From: Tillus elongatus
Lineage: Eukaryota; Arthropoda; Insecta; Coleoptera; Cleridae
DNA length: 64,000 nt
Direction: 5' to 3'
NCBI GenBank assembly: GCA_964006375.1
Contig: OZ023267.1
Span: 38,473,753 to 38,537,752 of the forward strand
Shown: one piece after another, positions 1-8,239 of the stretch
Numbering within the stretch: the stretch's first letter is position 1
How the letters are laid out: each line of letters begins with the position of its first letter
The notes under the pieces: model-generated
Told to the model about the DNA's origin: nothing
What the model saw: the letters and a program-made list of their open reading frames with translations, nothing else
Databases searched by the model: none
Program-made: the position numbers and the translations under genes

Positions 1-96
1 TATGATACAGCGAACGGTGTTTGGAAAGAGAGGACCATGCCTCAGTTGTTGTTGAGCTGTGTCCGTAACAACATCGTCTATATTTGTAATGGGTAA
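1..96 (+). CDS. C-terminal end of an unidentified reading frame (cut by window edge)
   Basis: Frame 1 is open from base 1 for 31 codons and stops with TAA at 94-96. The peptide begins YDTANGVWKERTMP and ends NNIVYICNG, which has the spacing of a kelch-like repeat (Tyr-Asp, then Trp, then Met-Pro, then Val-Tyr, then Gly). It could equally be the end of another Polinton gene. The sequence GGGTAAGG at the stop could also act as a 5' splice site. Too short to assign. Confidence 0.25.
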   Translation, partial: YDTANGVWKERTMPQLLLSCVRNNIVYICNG

Positions 97-281
97 GGCA
101 GAAGCGTGTTTGCTGGTACGCATCTTAACTTAAACTAAACTATATTTTATTTGGGTGTGTATATATATGAATGCAAGTGAGACACCCAGTCAGTATGCAT
201 GTTGGTGTCACAGAGTGAGGGCTGTTATTAACAAAGACAGATACAGGTTTTGCTGAAACGTTGCGGGGCGTTACAAACACC

Positions 282-794
282 ATGAAAGTTAACAGAAAAC
301 TTAATGAGGGGTTTTATGTAATCAACTCGAAGCCAAAAAAGAAGGTTCCCTTTAAAAACATACTAAGTCTGATTGAGGAAGTTATAAAAGATAGAAATCT
401 TATTCCAACAGCGAACGCCGTATTTGATATAGCTCATACAATCGTTAGAAACATTGGTGGGCGTAAGAATGTGCAGAAACCTCGAGTTATTCCAATACCT
501 AAAAGTGGAGGCTTCCTTCCGCTGTTGCCTCTGATATTTGGTGGGCTGTCAGCACTAGGAGCTCTGGGTGGTGGTGCTGCAGGTATTGCCAAAGCCGTGA
601 ACGATGCCAAGTCTGCGAAACAGAAACTAGAGGAGGAAGAACGGCACAACAAAACAATGGAAGCCATCGCGATGGGTAGGAGAGGGAGTGGCTTGAAATT
701 TAAGCCAAAATGCAAGAGACTGGGCACAGGCATGTATCTCAAGAAACAGCGCTCCGGTTATGGGTTGTATCTGCAGAAACCAAAAAACGAGTAA
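282..794 (+). CDS. Polinton minor structural protein (adenovirus pX/pVI-like), hypothetical
   Basis: 170 residues from the first ATG at 282; the frame is open from a non-ATG codon at 261, but ATG 282 is the natural eukaryotic start. Three zones are visible. The N-terminal 75 residues are basic. A Gly/Ala/Leu-rich hydrophobic stretch follows at about residues 77-105 (GGFLPLLPLIFGGLSALG), then a charged helix with a KLEEEERHNK run. The C-terminal 35 residues are very basic with repeated G-x-G-x-Y-L motifs (GTGMYLKK, GYGLYLQK). Small basic proteins with a membrane-like segment next to the protease are typical of polintovirus virions, where they are thought to act like adenovirus core or membrane-lytic proteins; that role is inference. 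The last 85 bases overlap the protease frame. Confidence 0.6.
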   Translation: MKVNRKLNEGFYVINSKPKKKVPFKNILSLIEEVIKDRNLIPTANAVFDIAHTIVRNIGGRKNVQKPRVIPIPKSGGFLPLLPLIFGGLSALGALGGGAAGIAKAVNDAKSAKQKLEEEERHNKTMEAIAMGRRGSGLKFKPKCKRLGTGMYLKKQRSGYGLYLQKPKNE

Positions 795-1162
795 GATGTT
801 TACCAGCAAGACCTCTAACAAATGAAGACCTTGTGAAATTTGCTGGTAAAATGAAAATTCCATATTTTAGAGGTGTATACATGCGAGATACTTTGCCATC
901 GAATGGGCCACGCAAGAATGAATCACTTATCATGAATTTGCAAACAAACAAGGAACCTGGCAGTCATTGGGTTGCAGTTAAGAAACGTGGTGACACAGCC
1001 GTGTACTTTGACTCATATGGAAACTTGAAACCACCAGTTGAGCTGCAGCGTTACCTTAAAAACTCTACTTTAATGTACAATCATGATGTGTATCAGAAAT
1101 ATAATACTTATAATTGTGGTCACTTATGTTTAAAATTTTTAAATAAAAGCCTTAAACAGTAG
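710..1162 (+). CDS. Polinton maturation cysteine protease (adenovirus protease family, C5/Ulp1-like)
   Basis: 150 residues if ATG 710 is used. The family-like part starts at about residue 35 (RPLTNEDL), and the only later ATGs are at 851 (MKIPYF) and within the core. The catalytic order is clear: His86 in GSHWVAV, Asp101 in YFDSYGN, Cys136 in NCGHLC, i.e. the His-Asp-Cys order of adenovirus-type proteases, with the usual FRGVYMRD segment upstream. It would cleave capsid precursors during virion assembly. The frame overlaps the preceding gene by 85 bases, and the 34 residues before RPLTNEDL look unrelated to the family. The true start may therefore be lost, internal, or supplied by splicing. 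Downstream gene begins 16 bases after the stop. Confidence 0.85.
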   Translation: MQETGHRHVSQETALRLWVVSAETKKRVRCLPARPLTNEDLVKFAGKMKIPYFRGVYMRDTLPSNGPRKNESLIMNLQTNKEPGSHWVAVKKRGDTAVYFDSYGNLKPPVELQRYLKNSTLMYNHDVYQKYNTYNCGHLCLKFLNKSLKQ

Positions 1163-1178
1163 CCTGTGTGTATCAGTC

Positions 1179-1889
1179 ATGGCGCACACCTTTGTGTTGA
1201 AAGACCGCAGCTCCCATCTGTCGTCAGACTACCATCCACCAATTGTTTTGGATGGTAATTATGCTGTTGCCTTGATAGGCTTTCACACCTACAACAACAT
1301 ACCCAACATCTATGAAGGTAAAAACAAATTTCATGTAAAAGAAGGAACCGGTTGGCGAACCATCACGATACCCACCGGTGCTTATGAAATAACACACTTG
1401 GAAGAGTTACTTCAAAATGAACTTGTTGGTGCTACAGCAACACACGAACAAAAGCAACAGGCTCTGCTTCTGAGACCTAATCCGAACACCATCAAATGTA
1501 GACTAAAGTGTTATACAAATGTCAGTTTTGAATTTGATGGTTCGATTGGGCGAATGTTGGGCTTTTCAAAACAAGTTCTTCAGCCGGACACCTTTTATGA
1601 ATCTGATTTACCTGTTGATATAGTGGATGTTAGACAGATTCGCATCGAAACCAATATTGTGTCTGGTTCCTATTATAACGGACAACCCTCACATACGCTG
1701 TATGAGTTTGCTCCGATGGTTGATCCTGGCTACGCAATCGACATAGAACCTAACAATTTAATTTACTTGCCGGTGAACAAGCAAGAGATTTCCAATATAA
1801 GTATCGACATCGTCGACCAAGATTCAGTTCCTGTCAACTTTCAAGGTGAAGAGGTGTCTGTTCGCTTAAAACTTATAAAAGTTGCTTAG
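1179..1889 (+). CDS. Polinton minor capsid (penton-like, single jelly-roll) protein
   Basis: 236 residues from ATG 1179 to TAG 1887-1889. Length and position directly after the protease and before the MCP match the penton-base-like minor capsid protein of Polintons. The N-terminus (VLKDRSSHLSSDY, then YAVALIGFHTYNNIPNI) and the beta-rich, Asp/Asn/Val-rich remainder fit a single jelly-roll fold. Other visible landmarks are SIGRMLGFSK at about residues 122-131 and the C-terminal EEVSVRLKLIKVA strand. No stop or frameshift is present. It would form the fivefold vertices of an icosahedral particle. Assignment rests on gene order plus these motifs; a profile search would settle it. Confidence 0.75.
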   Translation: MAHTFVLKDRSSHLSSDYHPPIVLDGNYAVALIGFHTYNNIPNIYEGKNKFHVKEGTGWRTITIPTGAYEITHLEELLQNELVGATATHEQKQQALLLRPNPNTIKCRLKCYTNVSFEFDGSIGRMLGFSKQVLQPDTFYESDLPVDIVDVRQIRIETNIVSGSYYNGQPSHTLYEFAPMVDPGYAIDIEPNNLIYLPVNKQEISNISIDIVDQDSVPVNFQGEEVSVRLKLIKVA

Positions 1890-1890
1890 T

Positions 1891-2052
1891 ATGTTGGTCT
1901 TCAAGGATATAAAATCAAGTGCATCTACCACATCAAATTCAGTTGAGTCAGACACGTCAAAGGGTACGCTTCGTCCCGATAATATTGAGTTCCTGCAAAG
2001 CCTGGGTTATCATGTCGTCAAAACTAGAAATATTCAAAGAACCCGTGTTTGA
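1891..2052 (+). CDS. Small Polinton ORF between penton and MCP genes (53 codons)
   Basis: ATG 1891 lies one base after the penton stop codon, and the frame runs 53 codons to TGA 2050-2052, overlapping the first 41 bases of the MCP gene in a different frame. The peptide starts MLVFKDIKSS, has a Ser/Thr-rich middle (SSASTTSNSVESDTSKG) and a hydrophobic/aromatic C-terminal motif (LRPDNIEFLQSLGYHV). The exact fit between its neighbours argues for a real gene. Function unknown; a small capsid-associated or cement peptide is only a guess. It is below the length usually reported by ORF callers. Confidence 0.5.
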   Translation: MLVFKDIKSSASTTSNSVESDTSKGTLRPDNIEFLQSLGYHVVKTRNIQRTRV

Positions 2053-3217
2053 TGATGGCATCGATCGAGAAGAGCTGCGTTCTTACTATTCACCAACTAA
2101 ATCGTTTGGTAACAGCGATGAAATTGAAATAGCCATCAACCAACAAGATGCGTTCGTATGTCTGGCCGAGTCAGCTCTAATAATCGAAGGTGCTCTGGAA
2201 CCTGTAGCAATCCAAAATGCCACTGGTGCTTGTTATCTGTCAAATAATGGAGGAGCAGCTCTGTTTGAATCAATGACCTATGAGTTAAATAACAAGGAAG
2301 TGGAACGAGTGCGAGACCCATACACCACAACCATCATCAAAAGTCTGCTATCGTTCAGTAAGAATGAAGCCCAATCTCTTAGCAACGCCGGTCTGAATGT
2401 GTCGTCGGAGCACATCACCTTAAATGATAACAAGTTTCACATGCTCATACCTGTCTGGTTCCTCTTCAGTTTCTTTCATCATTTCAAAGGAGTTCTCTGT
2501 GGCAAACATACTTTCCGCTTTACAAGAAGTCGAAACGATTCCAACGGCTATTACAGCACAGGTACGGCACGAGCAAAAATTACCGTAACCAATATGTTTT
2601 TAAAGGTAAAACATGTATTTCCCAATGATAAAATGAAATTGGAACTGATGGATAAAATAGCCAAAGACACCTCTATATTTCTCGCATACCGCAAATGGGA
2701 CATATATGAGTTACCAGCACTCAGAGATATCAACAGAGATGTGTGGGCTGTTAAAACTGCAACCAACTTGGAAAGACCTCGATATGTGATTATAGCATTT
2801 CAAACAGATCGTAAGGATAACGTGAAGAAGAGGTCAGACTATTTCGATAACATTGGTATGTTGGACCTCAGAGTGTTTCTAAATTCAGAATGCTACCCTT
2901 ATGAATCTATGAATATGGATTTTGAGAAATCGAAATATGCAGAAGCCTATAACATGTATACAGATTTTCAAAAAAACTTCTGTTATAAAAACATGTCGGA
3001 GCCTATCTTGAATTATGACGAGTTTAAAGACAGAGCTCTATTTGTGATTGACTGTCAGTACCAGAACGAGTCAATCAAGTCTTCAACGGTGGACATTAAG
3101 GTGGAGTTCATGAGTCACGCCAACTTCCCAAAAAATACTCGTGTTTATTGTTTGGTTATTCATGACAGTGTAATGGAATATAAACCTCTAACGGGTATCG
3201 TTAGAGCCATTATGTAA
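2012..3217 (+). CDS. Polinton major capsid protein (double jelly-roll)
   Basis: 401 residues from ATG 2012 (MSSKLEIFKEP) to TAA 3215-3217. The frame is open further up, to a GTG at 1919, but that stretch is overlapped by the small ORF and has no ATG. Features in order: acidic N-terminus, EIEIAINQQDAFVCLAESAL (first strands of jelly roll 1), ALFESMTYELNNKEVERVRDP, a central Ser/Asn-rich loop, TFRFTRSRNDSNGYY, the second roll containing LAYRKWDIYELPAL and DYFDNIGMLDLRVFLNSECYP, and a C-terminal LVIHDSVMEYKPLTGIV segment. The element FxNxxMxDLxxFLNxxxYPY is characteristic of polintovirus MCPs. It would build the icosahedral shell. An AATAAA signal sits 60 bases after the stop. Intact, no stops. 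Confidence 0.8.
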   Translation: MSSKLEIFKEPVFDDGIDREELRSYYSPTKSFGNSDEIEIAINQQDAFVCLAESALIIEGALEPVAIQNATGACYLSNNGGAALFESMTYELNNKEVERVRDPYTTTIIKSLLSFSKNEAQSLSNAGLNVSSEHITLNDNKFHMLIPVWFLFSFFHHFKGVLCGKHTFRFTRSRNDSNGYYSTGTARAKITVTNMFLKVKHVFPNDKMKLELMDKIAKDTSIFLAYRKWDIYELPALRDINRDVWAVKTATNLERPRYVIIAFQTDRKDNVKKRSDYFDNIGMLDLRVFLNSECYPYESMNMDFEKSKYAEAYNMYTDFQKNFCYKNMSEPILNYDEFKDRALFVIDCQYQNESIKSSTVDIKVEFMSHANFPKNTRVYCLVIHDSVMEYKPLTGIVRAIM

Positions 3218-3277
3218 TAATAGTATGTCATTTATGTATGTCATTTATGTATCAATATGTACAACTTAATTAATCCT

Positions 3278-3283
3278 AATAAA
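3278..3283 (+). promoter_or_regulatory. Polyadenylation signal AATAAA after the MCP gene
   Basis: AATAAA 60 bases downstream of the MCP stop, followed by a T-rich tract; a plausible polyadenylation signal for the late structural transcript. The 3' UTR also holds a short direct repeat of TATGTCATTTATG at about 3223-3250. Confidence 0.45.
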
Positions 3284-3299
3284 TTTTTATTGTATGTAA

Positions 3300-3719
3300 A
3301 TCAGTTGTTTTATTTTTATTTTGTTGCATTTTTATTAACCCCTTTCTGTAAGGTTAACAACTGTAAAAAACGTTGTTTATCCTTTGTAAGACCCCCTCTC
3401 TCTTACATCAGTTTGTTTCCTCAATACAAGAGAGAGAGACACTTGTTCAGTATGTGTTAAGTCGTGAAACAAGGATGACGTGTCTTGCTGTATGTAAGTA
3501 CACTCTTCTTATTATGTCTGTTTGTATTCAAATAACAAATACAAACATAACCTTACTAACAATTGGATGGCAGGGTAATCAGCCTGTACAAGAGAGTGTG
3601 TGTTGGTTTTAGGTGTTAATACAGCTTGTTCTAACTTACTTAAATATTATATTTCTTCTGTTCAACAAGACGATTATTTTGATGTGTCACACATGTATGT
3701 AGCTCTAAGAATAGCTATA
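3300..3719. other. Non-coding stretch between Polinton block and satellite
   Basis: No convincing reading frame. Contains a small perfect hairpin at 3520-3546 (9-bp stem, GTTTGTATT with AATACAAAC) and two CT/GA-rich patches at 3393-3405 and 3428-3440. Possibly the terminal region of the Polinton, but no matching inverted partner is in the window. Confidence 0.4.
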
Positions 3720-4905
3720 CCGGAAGTGTCTACCCGGAAGTAACATTTTTATTGAATATGCTTATAGAGTTTGCTTTGCTGAACAGCGTGTATGTATTGA
3801 TTCTATCGTACATCTCACGGATCTTCCGCGATAAGGGTTTGAAGTTTTTTATCTCAGTTTCTTGTAGACCTTGTTACGAAACATACATTTTTGAAGATAG
3901 TTCCTTTCTATCACTTTCCGTTGAAAAGATACAAGGATTTAAAGTTTTAGACCGGAAGTGGCCATTTTATTGTATATTCCACTTTGATTTGGCCTCCTTA
4001 ACACCGTGCATGTATTGGTTCCAGCGTACATCTCACGGATCTTCCGCGATAAGGGTTTAAAGTTTTTTATCTCAGTTTCTTGTAGATCTTGTTACGAAAC
4101 ATACATTTCTGAAGATAGTTCCTTTCTATCACTTGTCGTTGAAAAGATACAAGGATTTAAAGTTTAGACCGGAAGTGGCCATTTTATTGTATATTCCAAT
4201 TTGATTTGGCCTCCTTAACACCGTGCATGTGTTGGTTCCAGCGTACATCTCACGGATCTTCCGCGATAAGGGTTTAAAGTTTTTTATCTCATTTTCTTGT
4301 AGAGCTTGTTATGAAACGATATATTTTTGAAGTCAGTTCATTTCTATCACTTGTCGTTGAAAAGATACAAGGATTTAAAGTTTAGACCGGAAGTGGTCAT
4401 TTTATTGTATATTCCAATTTGATTTGGCCTCCTTAACACCGTGCATGTGTTGGTTCCAGCGTACATCTCACGGATCTTCCGCGATAAGGGTTTAAAGTTT
4501 TTTATCTCAGTTTCTTGTAGACCTTGTTATGAAACATACATTTTTGAAGTCAGTTCATTTCTATCACTTGTCGTTGAAAAGATATAACGATTTAAAGTTT
4601 AGACCGGAAGTGGCCATTTTATTGTATATTCCAATTTGATTTGGCCTCCTTAACACTGTGCATGTATTGGTTCCAGCGTACATCTCACGGATCTTCCGCG
4701 ATAAGGGTTTAAAGTTTTTTATCTCGGTTTCTTGTAGACCTTGTTACGAAACGATATATTTTTAAAGTCGGTTCATTTCTATCACTTGTCGTTGAAAAGA
4801 TACAAGGATTTAAAGTTTAGACCGGAAGTGGCCATTTTATTGTATATTCCAATTTGATTTGGCCTCCTTAACACCGTGCATGTGTTGGTTCCATCGTACA
4901 TCTCA
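3720..4905. repeat. Satellite, about 5.4 copies of a 217-bp unit
   Basis: The anchor AGACCGGAAGTGG recurs at 3949, 4166, 4384, 4601 and 4819, spacing 217, 218, 217, 218. A second anchor, CATCTCACGGATCTTCCGCG, recurs in phase. Copies 2-5 are very similar; the first partial copy (from 3720) and the last junction (after CATCTCACGG at about 4895) are diverged or cut. Open frames across it are by-products of the repeat. Confidence 0.9.
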
Positions 4906-5349
4906 CGGTTGAACCTGTTGTCTATTTTGTTTCTGAACTTCCTTCTTTTGTTTTGCCAGCGACCTCTGTGTGTTATTTTTAGAACCTACCCATATAACAA
5001 TTGTGACGTTCTAGTCTGTCTAATATTAAACATATTAATTATTATGTCTTATGTCTACACTCTCATTTGTCGGCTAGGTTGGAGTGACGTATCTTTAAAT
5101 AAGTCTTCATCCATCCTTGCACCATCTTTATCAACGAAAGCCCGCCATTTTTATAATGTCAGCTTAAGGTATCACAGGCTTCCATCTTTCATTCCGCCAT
5201 TTTCCTCCGTTTTGGTTCAGCAGCCTCTAATATTAAACATTATTTTGTAAATCATCCATTTGTCTAATAATAAACTTTAATTATGTTACATGTATGGTTT
5301 GTTTGTAGTCGTATATATATATACCAACCTAAAACAATAAATTAATAAG
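4906..5349. other. Unassigned non-coding stretch
   Basis: Follows the last satellite unit. AT-rich, with a Thr/Ser/Leu-rich open frame of no recognisable family continuing from the satellite. Nothing else seen. Confidence 0.4.
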
Positions 5350-5434
5350 CGTCTGCTTAGCTCAACGGGTAGCATCGTTGCCTCCCATCTGAATGCCCCG
5401 GGTTCGAAACTCACCTGCTCCAAATGGTTTTTTT
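5350..5434 (+). pseudogene. tRNA-like pol III unit (tRNA pseudogene or SINE head)
   Basis: A-box-like TAGCTCAACGGG at about 5358-5369 and B-box-like GGGTTCGAAACTC at 5400-5412, with A-to-B spacing normal for a tRNA gene, then a run of seven or more T at 5427-5434 as a pol III terminator. The anticodon-loop position reads CTCCCAT (Gly CCC-like). The acceptor, D and anticodon stems do not pair well, so it is not a functional tRNA; a tRNA-derived SINE head or decayed tRNA is more likely. Confidence 0.5.
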
Positions 5435-5479
5435 CAAAATATAATAATTTGAAGTAATAGGTTAGACACTTTGGAATGT

Positions 5480-5660
5480 TTGCATGTGACTGTCTGGCCC
5501 AAGTCGTGTGACGTCACAGTTTCCTAGACAGGTCAATGGCCTTAGGAATAACACGGCTAAATGTAAATGTGACTGTCTGGATGTGATTGTCTGGCACAAG
5601 TCGTGTGACGTCACTGTCTGGCCAAAGACAGGTCAATGACCTTAGGAATAACACGGATGT
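5480..5660. repeat. Tandem duplication of a ~98-bp unit containing TGACGTCA
   Basis: AAGTCGTGTGACGTCAC occurs at 5501 and 5598, and CTTAGGAATAACACGG at 5541 and 5641. Each unit carries the perfect palindrome TGACGTCA and a GTGACTGTCTGG motif that returns at the start of the GC-rich block. Confidence 0.7.
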
Positions 5661-5664
5661 GACT

Positions 5665-5905
5665 GTCTGGCCCAGGGCGTGGCTGGGCGCCGGCGCCGGG
5701 GCTGGCGCCCGGGGCGTGGCTAGGCGCCGGGCCCGGGGCAGGCGCCGGGCAGGCGCCAGGGCAGGCGCCAGGGCAGGCGCCAGGGCAGGCGCCAGGGCGT
5801 GGCTAGGCGCCGGGGCAGGCGCCAGGGCAGGCGCCGGCGCCAGGGCGTGGCTAGGCGCCGGCGCCAGGGTAGGCGCCAGGGCGTGGCGCCGGCGCCGTGA
5901 CGTCA
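5665..5905. repeat. GC-rich minisatellite built on GGCGCC palindromes
   Basis: Interspersed short units such as GGGCAGGCGCCA and GCGTGGCTAGGCGCC, several in perfect tandem at about 5741-5800. Base composition is strikingly unlike the AT-rich surroundings. It is bounded by TGACGTCAC motifs (5897 and 5912 on the right). Long Ala/Arg/Gly or Ala/Pro frames on both strands are artefacts of the repeat. Confidence 0.85.
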
Positions 5906-6002
5906 CTTCCTGTGACGTCACTGTCTGCTCAAAGTGCCGCATTACCTACTAAGGACCAGTGCAATGTAAGAACTTCGCTTGAAGAGAGCTCCGACATATT
6001 GA

Positions 6003-6257
6003 CGAATGTACATACGAGTAGAAAGCGACCGCATGAAAACCCGATATGACGTGCGAGCTAATTCAGCTGGTTTTAAAGAAGGAGATCGGGTGTGGTTCTA
6101 CAATCCAGTACGACGCAAGGGACGGTCACCGAAACTACAGGAATTATAGGAAGGTCCGTATAAGATGGTCAAAAGGATCAATGACGTCATCTAACGCATT
6201 CAGAGGAGCCCGAAGAACAAGATGAAGGTGGTCCATATGCACAAGCTTACGCCATAG
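6003..6257 (+). pseudogene. Ty3/gypsy pol: integrase C-terminal remnant
   Basis: An 84-codon frame with two internal stops reads RMKTRYDVRANSAGFKEGDR, VWFYNPVRRKGRSPKL, EGPYKMVKRINDVI and RIQRSPKNKMKVVHMHKL, ending in a stop at 6255-6257. This is the C-terminal end of a Ty3/gypsy integrase (GPY/F module). The stop before EGPY replaces an expected Trp and the one after NDVI an expected Tyr. It lies 50 bases upstream of the LTR, as expected for the pol 3' end. Confidence 0.85.
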
Positions 6258-6307
6258 CAAGAAATGTCAGAATTCGACCGGGACGCTCGAATGTAAGAGA
6301 GGGACAG

Positions 6308-6756
6308 TGTCATATTTGTCTGTGAGAATTAAGTTTATGGACTTTTTACTCTTATGGTCAGAGGCCGGTTGCAGTGTGTTGGTACCAGAGAACACTCTGG
6401 AATGATATTTCTAGAAGGGACCAGAAGTGATAGGTGTAGAACAGGGTAAAAGGTCTAGAATCTCTATGAACGGTGTAAATAGGCGAGCGACACACAGAGT
6501 AGGTTAGTTTAGTATTGAGTTAGTGTGGTGTAGAATAAGTGATCATAGAGTATTAAGCGAGTCAACAGTAAGTGTTGGTGTATAAGAATCGATCATAGAA
6601 AGCGAATAGTGGAATATGGGGTCTATGGACATTTACTATTAGAGAGAAATAGTTTAGTTGATACTAGAGTTGGAAAATAGTTGGTTATAATTAATTGGTA
6701 GTTTAAAAAGCTGTGTTTTGTTAGTCAACAAATCCAAAACCCCGTAAAACGTGACA
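6308..6756 (+). mobile_element. Probable 3' LTR of the Ty3/gypsy remnant (~449 bp)
   Basis: Begins TGTCATA just after a purine-rich tract (AAGAGAGGGACAG, 6295-6307; polypurine-tract position) and ends GTGACA, giving the short inverted repeat TGTCA/TGACA usual for LTRs. No 5' LTR is present, so the boundary cannot be confirmed by alignment. Confidence 0.6.
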
Positions 6757-7027
6757 ATATCAAAATGGGAAAGGAGTTGCAATTAAAAAAAAAATGTTGA
6801 TGTCATTATTCTAAACTAAATGATGATGGAATATCAAGCTCTCTGCAAGAATGTGTATTTTGATCAAATAAAATCGACGTGTTCTAAATTTAAAAAAAAT
6901 AGTGCTGCAAATTGAATCATAACTTTTACATAGCTGTGATAATTTACTCTATGCAGAAAGAATGAATTTAGGGTCCATGACTGGACCACAAAGAAAACCT
7001 TTATATTCCTGTACCCATAAACTCCTG

Positions 7028-7660
7028 AAACGTTATATTACTCGAGTTTTATTGAAAAAATGTCAATGTGCACCAAATCACCCCTTAGCTATCCTCTACC
7101 CCCTGAAGCGATCTTACTCAAAAACGATTCGAAGTGTTCCTTTGTAGGGTGCTAACTTGATACCAAATTTGAGATGATGTCTCAATTCGTTCGAAATTTA
7201 TTGCGCCTACTAACTGACAGGCGTACAGTTCTACATACAGACCGACCGACAGGCAAAAAAAAATTTCGTTCCAGACTCAAATTTTCCATATGTTTTGAGA
7301 CTTTTTACGCCGTTTTAGCCAAAGAAATTGAAATTTCTGTCACCGATATTCCACCCCTACACATTCAACCACTAATTTAATTTCAGCACAGAAGACCAGA
7401 TGTTTTATGAAATTGCAAGTTTTCTAATAAACAAACCCGTAAACGTTATATTAGTTGGGTTTTAACGAAAAAATGTCAATATTCACCAAATCACCCCCCA
7501 TTCATCCCCTACCCCCTGGAGCAATTTTACCCAAAAGAAATCCGAACCGTTCGATTTTCGGGTGCTAACTGTATACCAAATTTAAAGACGATATCTCAAT
7601 TCGTTCTAAAGTTATCGTGGCTACAGACAGACATAGAGACCGACAGACAAAAAAAGTCTT
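7028..7660. repeat. Direct duplication, period 413 bp
   Basis: AAACGTTATATTA at 7028 and 7441 begins two similar stretches sharing a CACCAAATCACCCC segment, a CTATCCTCTACCCCCTG/CATCCCCTACCCCCTG segment, TACCAAATTT, and CTCAATTCGTTC followed by an ACAGACAGAC-like tract. Moderately diverged. A family of non-coding interspersed repeats; identity unknown. Confidence 0.6.
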
Positions 7661-8239
7661 CCATCCCAAATCATGTTTTCTATATGTTTTGACACTTTTT
7701 ACGACATTTCAGCGAGAAAAAAGTTGTGAAATTTTTGTCGCCGGTACCATACTTGCACACGCTGTAACGATGTGGAAGTAAAATATTTCGTTTTTACCTA
7801 ATTTATTTTATATTTAAGGCGGGCACTATTGCTAACTTTGCTATTATTGGAGCTACGTGATCAGCTGAATTAGCGAACTTATATATCTTTTGGGCTGACT
7901 ACGGTGAGATATTGACAGAAACGTGATTGTTTTCTAATGAAATACCCTGTATAACTTCCCGTCATTCGATAGAAAATCTTATTCTAAACAAATAATGTTT
8001 AATGCACAAAGGACCTAAAGTCGAAAATAAAGAAAATTCAAGAATTTAAATCAGGTAGCCATGAATTCGAAACAAAGCGTTAACACAGTTTGACAGAGAA
8101 AAACATATATTTCGGGAAAAAAAGCAAATAAAACAAAACTTAACAATCTAATTAAATATCGAAATGAAGACAACATTGGAATGAAAACAACAATAACTAT
8201 AAATTAAAAACCCAAGAATGAATACCTACTAAGCTTACA

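Larger units (their letters stand above)
1..3300 (+). mobile_element. Polinton/Maverick (polintovirus-like) structural-gene block, partial
   Basis: Five tightly packed same-strand reading frames run from 282 to 3217 with overlaps or gaps of 1-16 bases: minor structural protein, cysteine protease, penton-like protein, small ORF, major capsid protein. This set and order is the known morphogenesis module of Polinton/Maverick elements, which are large self-synthesising DNA transposons/viruses of animals. The integrase, protein-primed DNA polymerase and packaging ATPase are not in the window and would lie to the left if the element is complete. I cannot identify a terminal inverted repeat; the right end is somewhere after the MCP polyadenylation signal and before the satellite at about 3720. 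Frames are intact, so this copy is younger than most repeats in the window. Confidence 0.8.

Noticed and set aside
434..951. Minus-strand frames opposite the Polinton genes
   Set aside because: Shadows of the plus-strand genes, without family motifs.
1919..2011. N-terminal extension of the MCP frame from a GTG
   Set aside because: No ATG, overlaps the small ORF, and the extension (LPHQIQLSQTRQ) looks like out-of-frame translation; ATG 2012 preferred.
3752..5250. Open frames of about 100-124 codons in and after the 217-bp satellite
   Set aside because: The unit length is not a multiple of three and the frames are not shared between units.
5350..5434. Functional tRNA-Gly(CCC) gene
   Set aside because: A and B boxes fit but the acceptor, D and anticodon stems do not pair.
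5514..5952. Ala/Pro- and Ala/Arg/Gly-rich open frames on both strands of the GC-rich block
   Set aside because: They arise from GGCGCC minisatellite units and have no start context or family; a repeat, not a gene.
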